A stretch of DNA of 64,000 nt from DASZIT01 sp036268775. Its GTDB lineage: Bacteria; Actinomycetota; Acidimicrobiia; Acidimicrobiales; RAAP-2. The notes below the pieces were generated by a model. The model saw only the letters and a list, made by a program, of their open reading frames with translations, searched no databases and was not told the DNA's origin. How positions within the stretch are numbered: position 1 is the first letter of the stretch; each line of letters begins with the position of its first letter. Shown in pieces: positions 17,725 to 25,968 of this stretch. A program made the position numbers and the translations under genes. The DNA lies in NCBI GenBank assembly GCA_036268775.1, contig DATATM010000012.1, positions 360,637-424,636 of the forward strand. The letters are read 5' to 3'.

Positions 17725-17797
17725 TGGTCGGGACCGGCGTCGATCCGGTGACCTCACGCTTTTCAGGCGCGCGCTCTACCAACTGAGCTACCCGACC
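17725..17797 (-). tRNA. tRNA-Phe(GAA)
   Basis: Complement begins GGTCGGGTAGCTCAGTTGG. Acceptor GGTCGGG pairs with CCCGACC, discriminator A, anticodon loop CTGAAAA giving GAA. The T-stem ACCGG/CCGGT encloses the loop ATCGACG, with A instead of the usual T at position 54. No encoded CCA. Third of a leftward Glu-Asp-Phe trio. Confidence 0.93.
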
Positions 17798-17816
17798 TCG
17801 CCTCGGCGAACCGAGG

Positions 17817-17894
17817 TGGCGGACCTGACGGGATTTGAACCCGCGACCTCCGGCTTGACAGGCCGGCGTGCACTCCAAGCTGCACCACAGGTCC
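17817..17894 (-). tRNA. tRNA-Asp(GTC)
   Basis: Complement begins GGACCTGTGGTGCAGCTTGG. Acceptor GGACCTG pairs with CAGGTCC, discriminator G as expected for Asp, anticodon loop CTGTCAA giving GTC, T-loop TTCAAAT. CCA follows the discriminator in the genome (17817-17819). Confidence 0.95.
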
Positions 17895-17924
17895 CCAACC
17901 AGCAAAAGAAGCTGGGGCATCACG

Positions 17925-17997
17925 CACCCCCAACGGGATTCGAACCCGTGTTACCGCCTTGAAAGGGCGGCGTCCTAGGCCGCTAGACGATGGGGGC
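17925..17997 (-). tRNA. tRNA-Glu(TTC)
   Basis: Complement begins GCCCCCATCGTCTAGCGG. The acceptor pairs with TGGGGGT (a G-U at 1-72), the anticodon loop CTTTCAA gives TTC, and the T-loop is TTCGAAT. First gene of the leftward cluster, 30 bp before tRNA-Asp. Confidence 0.95.
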
Positions 17998-18035
17998 TCA
18001 AACCCGATCTGGGCTATTGGAGAGTAGCAGAGCCT

Positions 18036-18536
18036 CTACAAGGCCCTGGCCGGCTCACCCTCGTCGGGGAGATCGGCAGCCAGGACGTCCACGATGGTGG
18101 CCTGGAGCATCCCCAGCAGGTCGAAGACGGCATGCTCGGACTCCGACGGGCTCCCGGGGACGGGGGGGACCATGTCCTCACTCACATCCAGCCGGGTTCC
18201 GATGACCAGCCGCATCGAGCCCACTGCCGACAGCCAGCCGGACAGCTCTTCGGCGCTCAGCGAATCGGCGTTCACCGTCTTGGCCAGGGTGCTCACCGCC
18301 TGGTGGTGATGGTTGTGGAGGGCCCCGTCCACCAGTTTCCGGTACTGCTTCTCGGCGTCGTCGGTCCCCTCCCCGATGTAGGCGGGAGGGAACAGCCGGG
18401 TGGCCGCTGGATCCTCCGAGTCGATCATCGGGACCATCTGTTCGGCCAGCGACCCGAGCAGGGTCCGGACCGGGGCCGGCAATTTCACCACGTAGCGTCC
18501 GTCCCGCCGCCGGCGGATGGGTGAGGCGAAGGCCAT
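18036..18536 (-). CDS. DUF2017 family protein
   Basis: A 166-residue soluble protein: an N-terminal PIRRRRDGRYVVKLPAPVRTLLGSLAEQM, a central LFPPAYIGEGTDDAEKQY and a C-terminal acidic helix AVFDLLGMLQATIVDVLAADL. This matches actinobacterial DUF2017, regularly encoded directly after clpS, as here (31-bp gap). Biochemical role unknown; the neighbourhood suggests a link to ClpS/ClpCP protein turnover. Confidence 0.85.
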   Translation of the reverse strand: MAFASPIRRRRDGRYVVKLPAPVRTLLGSLAEQMVPMIDSEDPAATRLFPPAYIGEGTDDAEKQYRKLVDGALHNHHHQAVSTLAKTVNADSLSAEELSGWLSAVGSMRLVIGTRLDVSEDMVPPVPGSPSESEHAVFDLLGMLQATIVDVLAADLPDEGEPARAL

Positions 18537-18567
18537 CAGCGGATCGGGGCCGGAGGTGAACCCACCC

Positions 18568-18867
18568 TCATCCGGACTGCTCCATGGTCGCCCACAGCCC
18601 GTGCTCGTGGAGCCGGTAGACGTCGAGCTCGGCCCGGTCGCGGGTGCCCGATGACACCACCGCCCGGCCCTTCACGTGGACATCCATCATCAGCTTGGTC
18701 GCCTTCTCCTTCGAGTAGCCGAACAGCTGTTGAAAGACGAAGGTCACGAACGACATCAAGTTGATGGGGTCGTTCCAGACGATCACCAACCACGGTCGGT
18801 CAGGGGCCACCGACTCGTCGAGGTCGGTGCGGACGTCCTCCACCGGCGCCGTCTTCACGTCGCTCAT
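18568..18867 (-). CDS. clpS: ClpS, adaptor of the ClpAP/ClpCP protease
   Basis: A 99-residue N-recognin adaptor. PWLVIVWNDPINLMSFVTFV carries the NDP[I/V]N motif and the hydrophobic pocket that binds N-degron residues; KEKATKLMMDVHVKGRAVV is the Clp-binding helix and strand. It delivers N-end-rule substrates to ClpC/ClpA in the cytosol. ATG 18867 overlaps the stop of the upstream ctaA by ATGA and precedes DUF2017 in the same transcript. The longer frame upstream to 18996 lies within ctaA. Confidence 0.95.
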   Translation of the reverse strand: MSDVKTAPVEDVRTDLDESVAPDRPWLVIVWNDPINLMSFVTFVFQQLFGYSKEKATKLMMDVHVKGRAVVSSGTRDRAELDVYRLHEHGLWATMEQSG

Positions 18868-19823
18868 CCCACACCCACCTCGGCGGATGCCGGTGCGTTG
18901 CGGCCCGACCCGGGCGGCGCGACGTCGGGGCGGTCGGGGGTCATTTCCGGAGCGTGGACAGACATCTGGTAATGGAACCAGAGTACCGTCGCCCATACCA
19001 CCGACGCCCCGAGCACGTGCACCCCGACCAGCACCGGGGGGAGGTGGGTGAAGAACTGGGTGTAGCCGATCAAGCCTTGGGCGACCATCACGATCACCAC
19101 TACCCGTCCGGCGTTCTGCACTGCCGCCGGGGCATCACTCCGCCACAACACCCAAAGCAGTACCAGCACCGCGACGACGGTGGCGATCACGATCTCGGCA
19201 TGAATCCGGGTCATGTCCTCCAGCCCCAGCGGAATCCGCTTGGCCCCTTTCCCGCCGGCGTGGGGGCCGGTTCCGGTGGTGGCAGCTCCGGCCGCCAACA
19301 CCAGCACGACCAGGCCGACCACCAGCCGGCTCAATCGCCGCGCGGCGGTGGAGACCACCACCATGCCCCGTCCTTCCCCGTGGAAGGCCCGGAGGGTGAG
19401 GACCACCGCCACCGCCAACAGGGTCATCCCGACCATGAAGTGGGTGGCCACCACGTAGGGGTTCAGCTTGGAATAGACGACGATGGCGCCGAGCACCGCT
19501 TCGCCGATGACCCCGAGGATGAGGCCCCCGGCCAGCCATCGGAGGTCGCGCCGGGCGGGACGACGGAGGAAGGCCGCAATCACCGTGACCGCGCAGGCCA
19601 CCACCAGGAGGAACACCACCACCCGGTTGCCGAACTCGATCACCGGGTGGAGGGAGAGGACCGGGGTCAGGTGGTGCTGGGAGCAGTTGGGCCAATCCGG
19701 GCAGCCGAGCCCGGAGTCGGACAGCCGCACCGCCGCCCCGGTGACGATATTGAGGACCACCACGGCCAAGGTGACCTGGCAGAGCCGGAGAAAGGGCCGG
19801 GGGCCGATACGCAGGGAGGACAC
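18864..19823 (-). CDS. ctaA: Heme A synthase (COX15/CtaA)
   Basis: A 319-residue membrane enzyme with about eight transmembrane segments, converting heme O to heme A for cytochrome aa3 oxidase. The external loop SDSGLGCPDWPNCSQHHLTP carries the C41/C47 pair typical of one CtaA class. Membrane histidines lie in IEFGNRVVVF-preceding LHPVIE, VVATHFMVGM, MTRIHAEIVIA and VGVHVLGASVVW. Divergently transcribed from ctaB, the preceding step of the pathway, across 99 bp. The stop overlaps clpS. Confidence 0.94.
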   Translation of the reverse strand: MSSLRIGPRPFLRLCQVTLAVVVLNIVTGAAVRLSDSGLGCPDWPNCSQHHLTPVLSLHPVIEFGNRVVVFLLVVACAVTVIAAFLRRPARRDLRWLAGGLILGVIGEAVLGAIVVYSKLNPYVVATHFMVGMTLLAVAVVLTLRAFHGEGRGMVVVSTAARRLSRLVVGLVVLVLAAGAATTGTGPHAGGKGAKRIPLGLEDMTRIHAEIVIATVVAVLVLLWVLWRSDAPAAVQNAGRVVVIVMVAQGLIGYTQFFTHLPPVLVGVHVLGASVVWATVLWFHYQMSVHAPEMTPDRPDVAPPGSGRNAPASAEVGVG

Positions 19824-19922
19824 CGTCCGTCAATGGTATCGGGCGCCTCCGTCCCTCCGCCTATCGAGGCCGATCGGTGAGGCTTTGTCCGAAATACCGG
19901 TCAGGCCGTAGTGTGGGCCTCA

Positions 19923-20828
19923 ATGTCGACGTCGGCTATCGCACTCTCGGGCCCACGGACGTTCGGATCCCGCCTGAGTGCCTACGTAGCGCTCACCAAG
20001 CCCCGCATCATCGAGCTACTCCTGGTCACCACGCTGCCGACCATGGTGGTGGCCAAACGCGGGCTGCCGTCGATCTGGCTGATGGTGGCCACCCTGGCCG
20101 GAGGGGCGCTGGCCGCCGGTGGCGCCAACGCCATCAACATGGTGGTGGACCGGGACATCGACAAGCTGATGCACCGCACCCAGAAGCGCCCGCTGGTGAC
20201 TGGGGCGATGACCCCCCGCAATGCCTTGATCTTCGCCATCAGCCTGGAAGTGATGGCGTTCGTGGAACTGTGGTTGGCGGTCAACCTGTTGTCGGCGGCG
20301 CTGGCCGTCTCGGCCACCCTCTTCTACGTCTTCATCTACACGCTGTGGTTGAAGCGGACCTCCAGCCAGAACATCGTCATCGGCGGTGCCGCCGGGGCCG
20401 TACCGGTCCTGGTGGGCTGGGCGGCGGTGACCAACAGCCTGGCCTGGACCCCGGTGGTGATGTTCGCGGTCATCTTCGTCTGGACCCCGCCCCACTTCTG
20501 GGCGCTGGCGGTCAAGTACAAGGACGACTACGCCGCCGCCAACGTGCCGATGTTGCCGGTAGTGGCGACCTTCCGGCGCACCGCCCTGGAGATCCTCATC
20601 TACACGGTGCTGCTGGTCGGGGTCTCGCTGCTGCTGGCGGTGGTGGGCCACCTCGGGACGATCTACGTGATCGCCGCCTCCGCCCTCGGCCTGGTGTTCA
20701 TCGCCATGTCGGTGCGGCTGTGGATGCGGGCCACCCCCAAAGCCGCCATGCGACTGTTCAGCTATTCGATCACGTACCTGACCCTGCTCTTTGTCTTCAT
20801 GGCGGTCGACATCTTCACCAAGCATTGA
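19923..20828 (+). CDS. ctaB: Protoheme IX farnesyltransferase (heme O synthase)
   Basis: About 301 residues from ATG 19923; GTG 19911 in the same frame is an alternative. A UbiA-family membrane prenyltransferase making heme O from heme B and farnesyl diphosphate. The first Asp-rich motif is NMVVDRDID (N72, D76, D80) followed by KLMHRTQKRPL; the second loop has YTLWLKRTSSQNIVIGG and later YKDDYAAANVPMLP. About nine transmembrane segments. Overlaps the TlpA-like gene by TTGA, coupling oxidase heme supply and a periplasmic thiol protein. Confidence 0.95.
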   Translation: MSTSAIALSGPRTFGSRLSAYVALTKPRIIELLLVTTLPTMVVAKRGLPSIWLMVATLAGGALAAGGANAINMVVDRDIDKLMHRTQKRPLVTGAMTPRNALIFAISLEVMAFVELWLAVNLLSAALAVSATLFYVFIYTLWLKRTSSQNIVIGGAAGAVPVLVGWAAVTNSLAWTPVVMFAVIFVWTPPHFWALAVKYKDDYAAANVPMLPVVATFRRTALEILIYTVLLVGVSLLLAVVGHLGTIYVIAASALGLVFIAMSVRLWMRATPKAAMRLFSYSITYLTLLFVFMAVDIFTKH

Positions 20829-21418
20829 CCCCGGCTCGCCGGCGCAGACTTCGAGCCTTGGCGACCGGATCGGCCATCGCGGTGGTGTTGGCGGCCTTCC
20901 TATTCCTGGTCCTCAAGCCGTCCGCCACCACCACTACCGGGCAGTCGGCAGTGGTGGGGGTGGGGAGCACCGCCCCCAACTTCTCGATTCCCAATCTCTT
21001 GAGCACGCCGGCCGCGCCGCTCGGACCGGTCGGCCTCGACGCGCTGGGCAAGAACCGCCATCATCCGGTGGTCCTCAACTTCTTCGCCTCCTGGTGCATC
21101 CCCTGCCGGGCCGAGACCCCGCTGCTGGCGGCAACGGCCAAAGCGGAGTCGGCCAAGGGGTCACCGGTGCAGTTCATCGGGGTGGATGTCGCCGATGCCC
21201 CCTCGTCGGCGATCCCCTTCGTGCAACAGGCGGGGATCTCCTACCCGGTCGGGGTCGACGCCACCCTCAAGGTCACCTCGGTCCTCTACGGGATGAACGA
21301 TCAGCCGAATACCTACTTCATCGACGAGTCGGGCAAGGTCATCGGCCACCACCTGGGGGCGCTCACCGCCAGCGAGCTCAACGACTGGCTGCACCGCCTG
21401 GCCGGAGCCAGCGGGTAG
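20825..21418 (+). CDS. TlpA/ResA-like membrane-anchored thioredoxin
   Basis: About 197 residues from TTG 20825, which overlaps the ctaB stop; a later TTG near 20858 is an alternative. An N-terminal anchor (GSAIAVVLAAFLFLVL, about 15-30) puts the thioredoxin domain outside. The active site is WCIPC (C91, C94) in VVLNFFASWCIPCRAETP, with cis-Pro in DQPNTYFID. TlpA/ResA/CcmG proteins reduce cytochrome c or oxidase CuA cysteines; coupling to ctaB supports a role in oxidase or cytochrome assembly. Confidence 0.9.
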   Translation: MTPARRRRLRALATGSAIAVVLAAFLFLVLKPSATTTTGQSAVVGVGSTAPNFSIPNLLSTPAAPLGPVGLDALGKNRHHPVVLNFFASWCIPCRAETPLLAATAKAESAKGSPVQFIGVDVADAPSSAIPFVQQAGISYPVGVDATLKVTSVLYGMNDQPNTYFIDESGKVIGHHLGALTASELNDWLHRLAGASG

Positions 21419-21445
21419 CCGCCGCGCCGTCGTCGTTCGCCGGCG

Positions 21446-22186
21446 CTACTCCCACCGGAAGGTGAGGCCGGCCACCACCGGGGCGGCCACGGCCCAGACG
21501 GCCAGCACCAGCCAGTCCCGCCCGGTCACCGCGGCGCCGTGGCCGAGGGCGGCATGGAGGCCGTCGGCCAGGGCGGAGGCGGGCAGGGCCTTGGAGATAT
21601 CGGCCAGCCAGCCGGGCAGCTTGGCCAGCGGGATGAGCATCCCCCCGAGCAGCAGCAGGATCACGAACAGGGTGTTGACCACGGCCAGGTTGACCAGCGG
21701 CTTGAGGGTGCCGGCCAGCAGCAGCCCGATGCCGCCGAAGGCGACCGTCCCGAGCACCATGATCCCGACCGCCACCCCGACCAGGACCCCACCGGACCCC
21801 GATCGTCCCGGGCTCCATCCGAGGGCCAGGCCGACCAGCACCAGGACCACCGCCTGGACCAACTCCACCCCGATGACGGTGACGATCTTGGCCGCCAGCA
21901 GCCGGGGCCTCCCGAGCGGGGTGGTGCCCAACCGCTTGAGGACCCCGTAGCCCCGCTCGAACCCGGTGCCGATCCCGAGGGCGGTCATGGCCGTCGACAT
22001 CACCGCCAGGGCGAGGATGCCGGGGACCAGGAAGTCGACGGGGTGGGGGGTCCCGGTCGGGAGCACGTGCACCCCCGAGAAGAACAACAAGAACAGCACC
22101 GGGATCCCGAGGGTCAGGAACAGGGTCTCCCCGTTGGTGAAGATCATGGTCAGTTCGACCCGGATCTGGGCGAGGAGGGGACGCAT
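21446..22186 (-). CDS. ABC-2 type transporter permease
   Basis: A 246-residue inner-membrane permease with six hydrophobic segments. The signature YGVLKRLGTTPLGRPRLLAAKI and the LLLLGGMLIPLAKLPGWL helix are typical of ABC-2 (DrrB-like) exporters. Its ATG overlaps the stop of the ATPase gene by one base (TGATG), so the two are coupled. No periplasmic partner is present, consistent with an exporter. Cargo unknown. Confidence 0.92.
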   Translation of the reverse strand: MRPLLAQIRVELTMIFTNGETLFLTLGIPVLFLLFFSGVHVLPTGTPHPVDFLVPGILALAVMSTAMTALGIGTGFERGYGVLKRLGTTPLGRPRLLAAKIVTVIGVELVQAVVLVLVGLALGWSPGRSGSGGVLVGVAVGIMVLGTVAFGGIGLLLAGTLKPLVNLAVVNTLFVILLLLGGMLIPLAKLPGWLADISKALPASALADGLHAALGHGAAVTGRDWLVLAVWAVAAPVVAGLTFRWE

Positions 22187-23196
22187 CAGCGAGGCCCCCG
22201 CCTGGCCCGCCGTCCCCGGCCGGCGCCGACGGCGGCCTCGGGCTCCGGAGCCGGGGTGCCGGCGGAGCCGGTGATGGCCAGATAGGCCTCTTCCAGGGAC
22301 TGACTGGTGCGGAGGTCCCCGAGAGCCAAACCCCGATCGGCCAGCCAGGCGGCGAGGGCGGCCACCACCGCCGGGGTGGCGGTCCCGGTTGGCGGGCGCA
22401 AGCGGTAGGCGCCGGGGGCCTCCTCCTCCACCGTCGCACCGGTCCCGATGGCCAGGGTCAGGGATCCGACATCGACCCCCGGGTCGGTGGTGAACCGGAT
22501 GGAACCGTCGGCGGTCCCCTTTGCCAGGGCGGCCGGGGTGTCCTCGGCCAGCTTGCGGCCGTGGTCGATGATCACCACCCGGTCGGCCAGCCGCTCGGCC
22601 TCGGCCAGTTCGTGGGTGGTGAGGATGACGCAGATCCGGCGGCGGCGGAGCCCGGCGATGATCTCCCGCACCACCACCCGGCCCTCCGGGTCGACCCCGG
22701 CGGTCGGCTCGTCGAGGAACACCACCTCGGGCTTGCCGATGAGGGCGAGGGCCAGCGACAGCCGTTGCTGCTCCCCACCGGACAGCCGGCGCCAGGGGGT
22801 GCGCTGCACCTCGCCCAGCCCGACCAGGTCGAGCAGGGCGGCGGGATCCTCGGCGTCGTCGTAGTACTGGGCGAACAGCCGGAGCACCTGGGCGGGCCCC
22901 AGCATCGGGTAGACGCCGCCGCGCTGGAGCATCACCCCGATCCGGGGGACGAGGGCGGTGTGGTGGCGGCGGGGATGGAGGCCGAGGACCCGGACCGAGC
23001 CGGCGGAGGCCGGACGGTAGCCCTCCAGACACTCGACGGTGCTGGTCTTGCCGGCCCCGTTCGGCCCGAGCAGCGCCACCACCTCGCCGGCGCCGGCCCG
23101 GAAGGAGAGTCGGTCGACCGCCACCAGCTCCCCGTAGCGAATGACCAATTCCTGGCAGGCGACCACCGGTGACGAGGGGTCGGCGACATTCTCCAC
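22186..23196 (-). CDS. ABC transporter ATP-binding protein (DrrA-like)
   Basis: A 336-residue ATPase partner of the ABC-2 permease. Walker A GPNGAGKT (44-51), Q-loop VMLQRGG, signature RLSGGEQQRLSLA, Walker B VVFLDEPTAGVDPEGR, H-loop TTHELAEAERLAD. The C-terminal DrrA-type domain ends in an Arg/Gly-rich tail. The start is GTG 23196, only 27 bp from the divergent serS ATG; GTG 23166 (VVACQELVIRY) would leave more promoter space and also fits the family. Confidence 0.93.
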   Translation of the reverse strand: MENVADPSSPVVACQELVIRYGELVAVDRLSFRAGAGEVVALLGPNGAGKTSTVECLEGYRPASAGSVRVLGLHPRRHHTALVPRIGVMLQRGGVYPMLGPAQVLRLFAQYYDDAEDPAALLDLVGLGEVQRTPWRRLSGGEQQRLSLALALIGKPEVVFLDEPTAGVDPEGRVVVREIIAGLRRRRICVILTTHELAEAERLADRVVIIDHGRKLAEDTPAALAKGTADGSIRFTTDPGVDVGSLTLAIGTGATVEEEAPGAYRLRPPTGTATPAVVAALAAWLADRGLALGDLRTSQSLEEAYLAITGSAGTPAPEPEAAVGAGRGRRARRGPR

Positions 23197-23223
23197 GGGC
23201 CGTCACGCTACCGTGATGTCGTC

Positions 23224-24525
23224 ATGATCGATATCCGGCTGGTCAGGGAAGACGTCGACGGGGTGAAGACGGCGCTCGGGCGCCGGGGGGTCGATCCGAC
23301 CGAGATCGACCGGCTCCTCGAGCTCGACGCCGCCACCCGGGCCGCCATCGGCCGGCGCGACGATCTCCGGGCTCAGGTGAAGGCGTTGTCCAAACAGGTG
23401 GGGGAGGCCCGCCGCTCCGGCGACGTGGCGGTGGCCGACGAGTTGACCGCCCGCAGCCGGGACCTCGGCGCCCAGGAGACCGGACTCGACCACGATGCCA
23501 CCACCGCCCAGGAAGCGGTGCGGGAGGCCCTGCTCTATCTGCCCAACCTTCCTGCCGAGGACGCCCCCGACGGCGCCGGCCCGGAGGACAACCTGGCCAT
23601 CCGCCACTGGCCGGCAGTCGACCCCAGCTATGGGGACGCCCAGCGGGTGCCCCACTGGGAGACCGGGGCCGCCCTCCGCATCCTGGACATGGAGCGGGGG
23701 GCCAAGCTGTCCGGCTCCATGTTCCCGCTCTACCGCGGGCTCGGGGCCCGGCTGGTGCGGGCGCTGAGTGCCTTCGCCCTCGAACGGCACAGCGACGCCT
23801 TCGAGGAGATCCGGCCCCCGACCCTGGTCCGGACCGAGACAATGGTGGCCACCGGCCAGCTGCCGAAATTCGCCGACGATGCCTACCATCTCGAGCGGGA
23901 CGACCTGTGGGCCATCCCGACGGCCGAAGCCCCGCTCACCTCCATGGCCCGGGGGGACGTCCTGGAGGAGGCCGAGCTGCCGGTGCGGTTGACCGCCGCC
24001 ACCCCCTGCTTCCGCCGGGAGTCGGGGGCGGCCGGACGGGACACCCGGGGTCTGCTCCGGGTCCACGAGTTCGAGAAGGTGGAGCTGTTCGCCTACGCCA
24101 CCCCTGAACAGGCGGCCGCCGTCCACGCCGACCTGGTGCAACGGGCGGAGGGGCTGCTGGTGGAGCTCGGGCTCCAGTACCGGGTGCTCGACCTCTGCGC
24201 CGGCGACCTCGGGATCTCCTCGGCCCGTACCTTCGACCTGGAGGTCTACTCCCCGGGGGTCGACCAATGGCTGGAGGTCTCCTCGATCAGTTGGTTCCGC
24301 GACTATCAGGCCCGGCGGGGCAACATCCGCTACCGGCCGTCGGCAGGCGGGTCACCGGCCTTCGTCCACACCCTGAACGGCTCGGCCCTGGCCTGGCCGC
24401 GGATCTGGGCGGCGCTGGTGGAGACCGGTCGCCAGCCCGACGGCTCGGTGGTGCTCCCCGAGGTCCTCCACCCCTACCTGGGCGGGAGGGGCGTGATCCC
24501 CGCCCCCGGCGAGGGCGGGTCATGA
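23224..24525 (+). CDS. serS: Seryl-tRNA synthetase
   Basis: A 433-residue class II aminoacyl-tRNA synthetase. N-terminal coiled-coil arm (residues about 25-105, with RDDLRAQVKALSKQVGEAR), then motif 2 TPCFRRESGAAGRDTRGLLR with VHEFEKVE, and motif 3 LNGSALAWPRIWAALVET. It charges tRNA-Ser in the cytosol. Full length and complete. The stop is overlapped by the following lipoprotein gene (ATGA). Confidence 0.97.
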   Translation: MIDIRLVREDVDGVKTALGRRGVDPTEIDRLLELDAATRAAIGRRDDLRAQVKALSKQVGEARRSGDVAVADELTARSRDLGAQETGLDHDATTAQEAVREALLYLPNLPAEDAPDGAGPEDNLAIRHWPAVDPSYGDAQRVPHWETGAALRILDMERGAKLSGSMFPLYRGLGARLVRALSAFALERHSDAFEEIRPPTLVRTETMVATGQLPKFADDAYHLERDDLWAIPTAEAPLTSMARGDVLEEAELPVRLTAATPCFRRESGAAGRDTRGLLRVHEFEKVELFAYATPEQAAAVHADLVQRAEGLLVELGLQYRVLDLCAGDLGISSARTFDLEVYSPGVDQWLEVSSISWFRDYQARRGNIRYRPSAGGSPAFVHTLNGSALAWPRIWAALVETGRQPDGSVVLPEVLHPYLGGRGVIPAPGEGGS

Positions 24526-25208
24526 GGGTGTCGGTGGGGTGGCCGTCGAGGACGAGGAGAGGGCGGCGGCGGGCGGCGGCCTGGTCGGTGGCTGTGCTGG
24601 TGGCGGCCACCGGGCTGGCGGCGTGTTCGTCGAGCCCGTCCACCGCTCCCACCACCACCGGGTCGGGGGGCGGGTCGGGGGCGGCGTCATCGACCACCTC
24701 GACTGCCGCCAACGGATCGCTGCTGGCTCCGGCCGGGGTCACCGACATCACTTCATCGGTGGACGGGATCAGCTGCAATTCCACCGAGCAGCTGGTCTTC
24801 CACATTCACGCCCACCTGGCCGTCTACGTCAGCGGCGCGCTGAAGCTCCTGCCTCCGGGGGTGGGGATCGGGCCGCCCCTGCAGTTCCAACAGACCGCCG
24901 CCGGCCCGTTCGTGGACAGCGGATCCTGTTTCAGCTGGCTCCACACCCACGACTCCACCGGGGTGATCCACATCGAGTCGCCGGTTCAGCGGATCTACAC
25001 CCTCGGGAACTTCTTCGACATCTGGGGCCAGCCGCTGTCGGCCACCCAGGTCGGGCCGGCCCAGGGGGCGGTCACCGCCCTGGTCAACGGCGCCCCGTTC
25101 GCCGGCAACCCTCGGGACATCCCCCTCGACGCCCACAACGTCATCCAGCTGGATGTCGGCTCCACCCTCCCGGCCTTCCAGCCCTTCACCTTCCCGGCCG
25201 GCCTGTAG
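24522..25208 (+). CDS. Histidine-rich lipoprotein of unknown function
   Basis: A 228-residue exported lipoprotein: Arg-rich N-terminus, hydrophobic SVAVLVAATGLAAC lipobox with C35, then a Ser/Thr/Gly linker to about residue 65. The folded domain has FHIHAHLAVYV (H95, H97, H99) and LHTHDSTGVIHIES (H142, H144, H151), a metal-ligand-like arrangement, followed by YTLGNFFDIWGQPL. I recognise this as a conserved actinobacterial family without known function. Copper or other metal binding at the outer membrane face is inference. Coupled to serS by a 4-bp overlap. Confidence 0.8.
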   Translation: MRVSVGWPSRTRRGRRRAAAWSVAVLVAATGLAACSSSPSTAPTTTGSGGGSGAASSTTSTAANGSLLAPAGVTDITSSVDGISCNSTEQLVFHIHAHLAVYVSGALKLLPPGVGIGPPLQFQQTAAGPFVDSGSCFSWLHTHDSTGVIHIESPVQRIYTLGNFFDIWGQPLSATQVGPAQGAVTALVNGAPFAGNPRDIPLDAHNVIQLDVGSTLPAFQPFTFPAGL

Positions 25209-25222
25209 CCGGGATCGTCGGG

Positions 25223-25957
25223 TCAGTCGGCTGAAGCGTTGAACCGGTAGCCGACCCCTCGGATGGTGGTGATGAGGGTGGGGGCCGACGGGTCCTTCTC
25301 GACGTGGTTGCGGAGTCGCTTGATGTGCACGTCGAGGGTCTTGGTGTCCCCGTAGTAGTCGGAGCCCCAGATCCGGTCGATCAACACGTCACGGGTCAGC
25401 ACCCGGCCGGAGTTCTCGATCAGCAACGACAGCAGCTCGAATTCCTTCCGGCGGAGATGGACGTCCACGTCCCGCACCGACACCTGATGGCGGTCGGGAT
25501 CGATCCGGATGCCGCCGGCGTCGAGGATCGGCCGGCTGTCGGGGTGGTCGCCGTCAGAGTTGTGGACGTGATCCCCCAACGGGGTGCGTCGCAGCACCGC
25601 CCGCATCCGGGCCACCAACTCCCGCAGCCGGTAGGGCTTGGCCACGTAGTCGTCGGCCCCGACCTCGAGTCCGACCACCGTGTCGATCTCGGTGCCCTTG
25701 GCGGTGACCATGATGATCGGCACCGAGGACCGGGCCCGGATCGACCGGCAGACGTCGATGCCCGACAGCTTGGGCAACATCAGGTCGAGCAGGATCAGAT
25801 CCGGTGCCTCCTGATCGAACATGCGGAGGGCCTCCACCCCGTCGCGGGCCACGGTGACGTCGAATCCCTCCCGGGTGAGTCCGATGACCAGCGCGTCGAC
25901 GAACGACTCTTCGTCCTCGCACAGCAGTACCTTGGTCTGGGATGTGTCCGCGGTCAT
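25223..25957 (-). CDS. regX3: Response regulator RegX3-like
   Basis: A 244-residue OmpR/PhoB-family regulator. Receiver domain: acidic pocket CEDEE, phosphoacceptor D58 in LILLDLMLP, K in DDYVAKPYR. The C-terminal winged helix has RKEFELLSLLIENSGRVLTR, IWGSDYYGDTKTLDVHIKRL and the final TTIRGVGYRF. Partner histidine kinase lies 11 bp upstream. By family this pair controls phosphate starvation responses in actinobacteria; no Pho box could be identified by eye. Confidence 0.92.
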   Translation of the reverse strand: MTADTSQTKVLLCEDEESFVDALVIGLTREGFDVTVARDGVEALRMFDQEAPDLILLDLMLPKLSGIDVCRSIRARSSVPIIMVTAKGTEIDTVVGLEVGADDYVAKPYRLRELVARMRAVLRRTPLGDHVHNSDGDHPDSRPILDAGGIRIDPDRHQVSVRDVDVHLRRKEFELLSLLIENSGRVLTRDVLIDRIWGSDYYGDTKTLDVHIKRLRNHVEKDPSAPTLITTIRGVGYRFNASAD

Positions 25958-25968
25958 AGGGTCCGGTC

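Noticed and set aside
19877..20824. Upstream extension of the TlpA-like reading frame
   Set aside because: It runs in another frame through ctaB, whose membrane and Asp-rich motifs are unmistakable; only the part after 20825 is protein-like.
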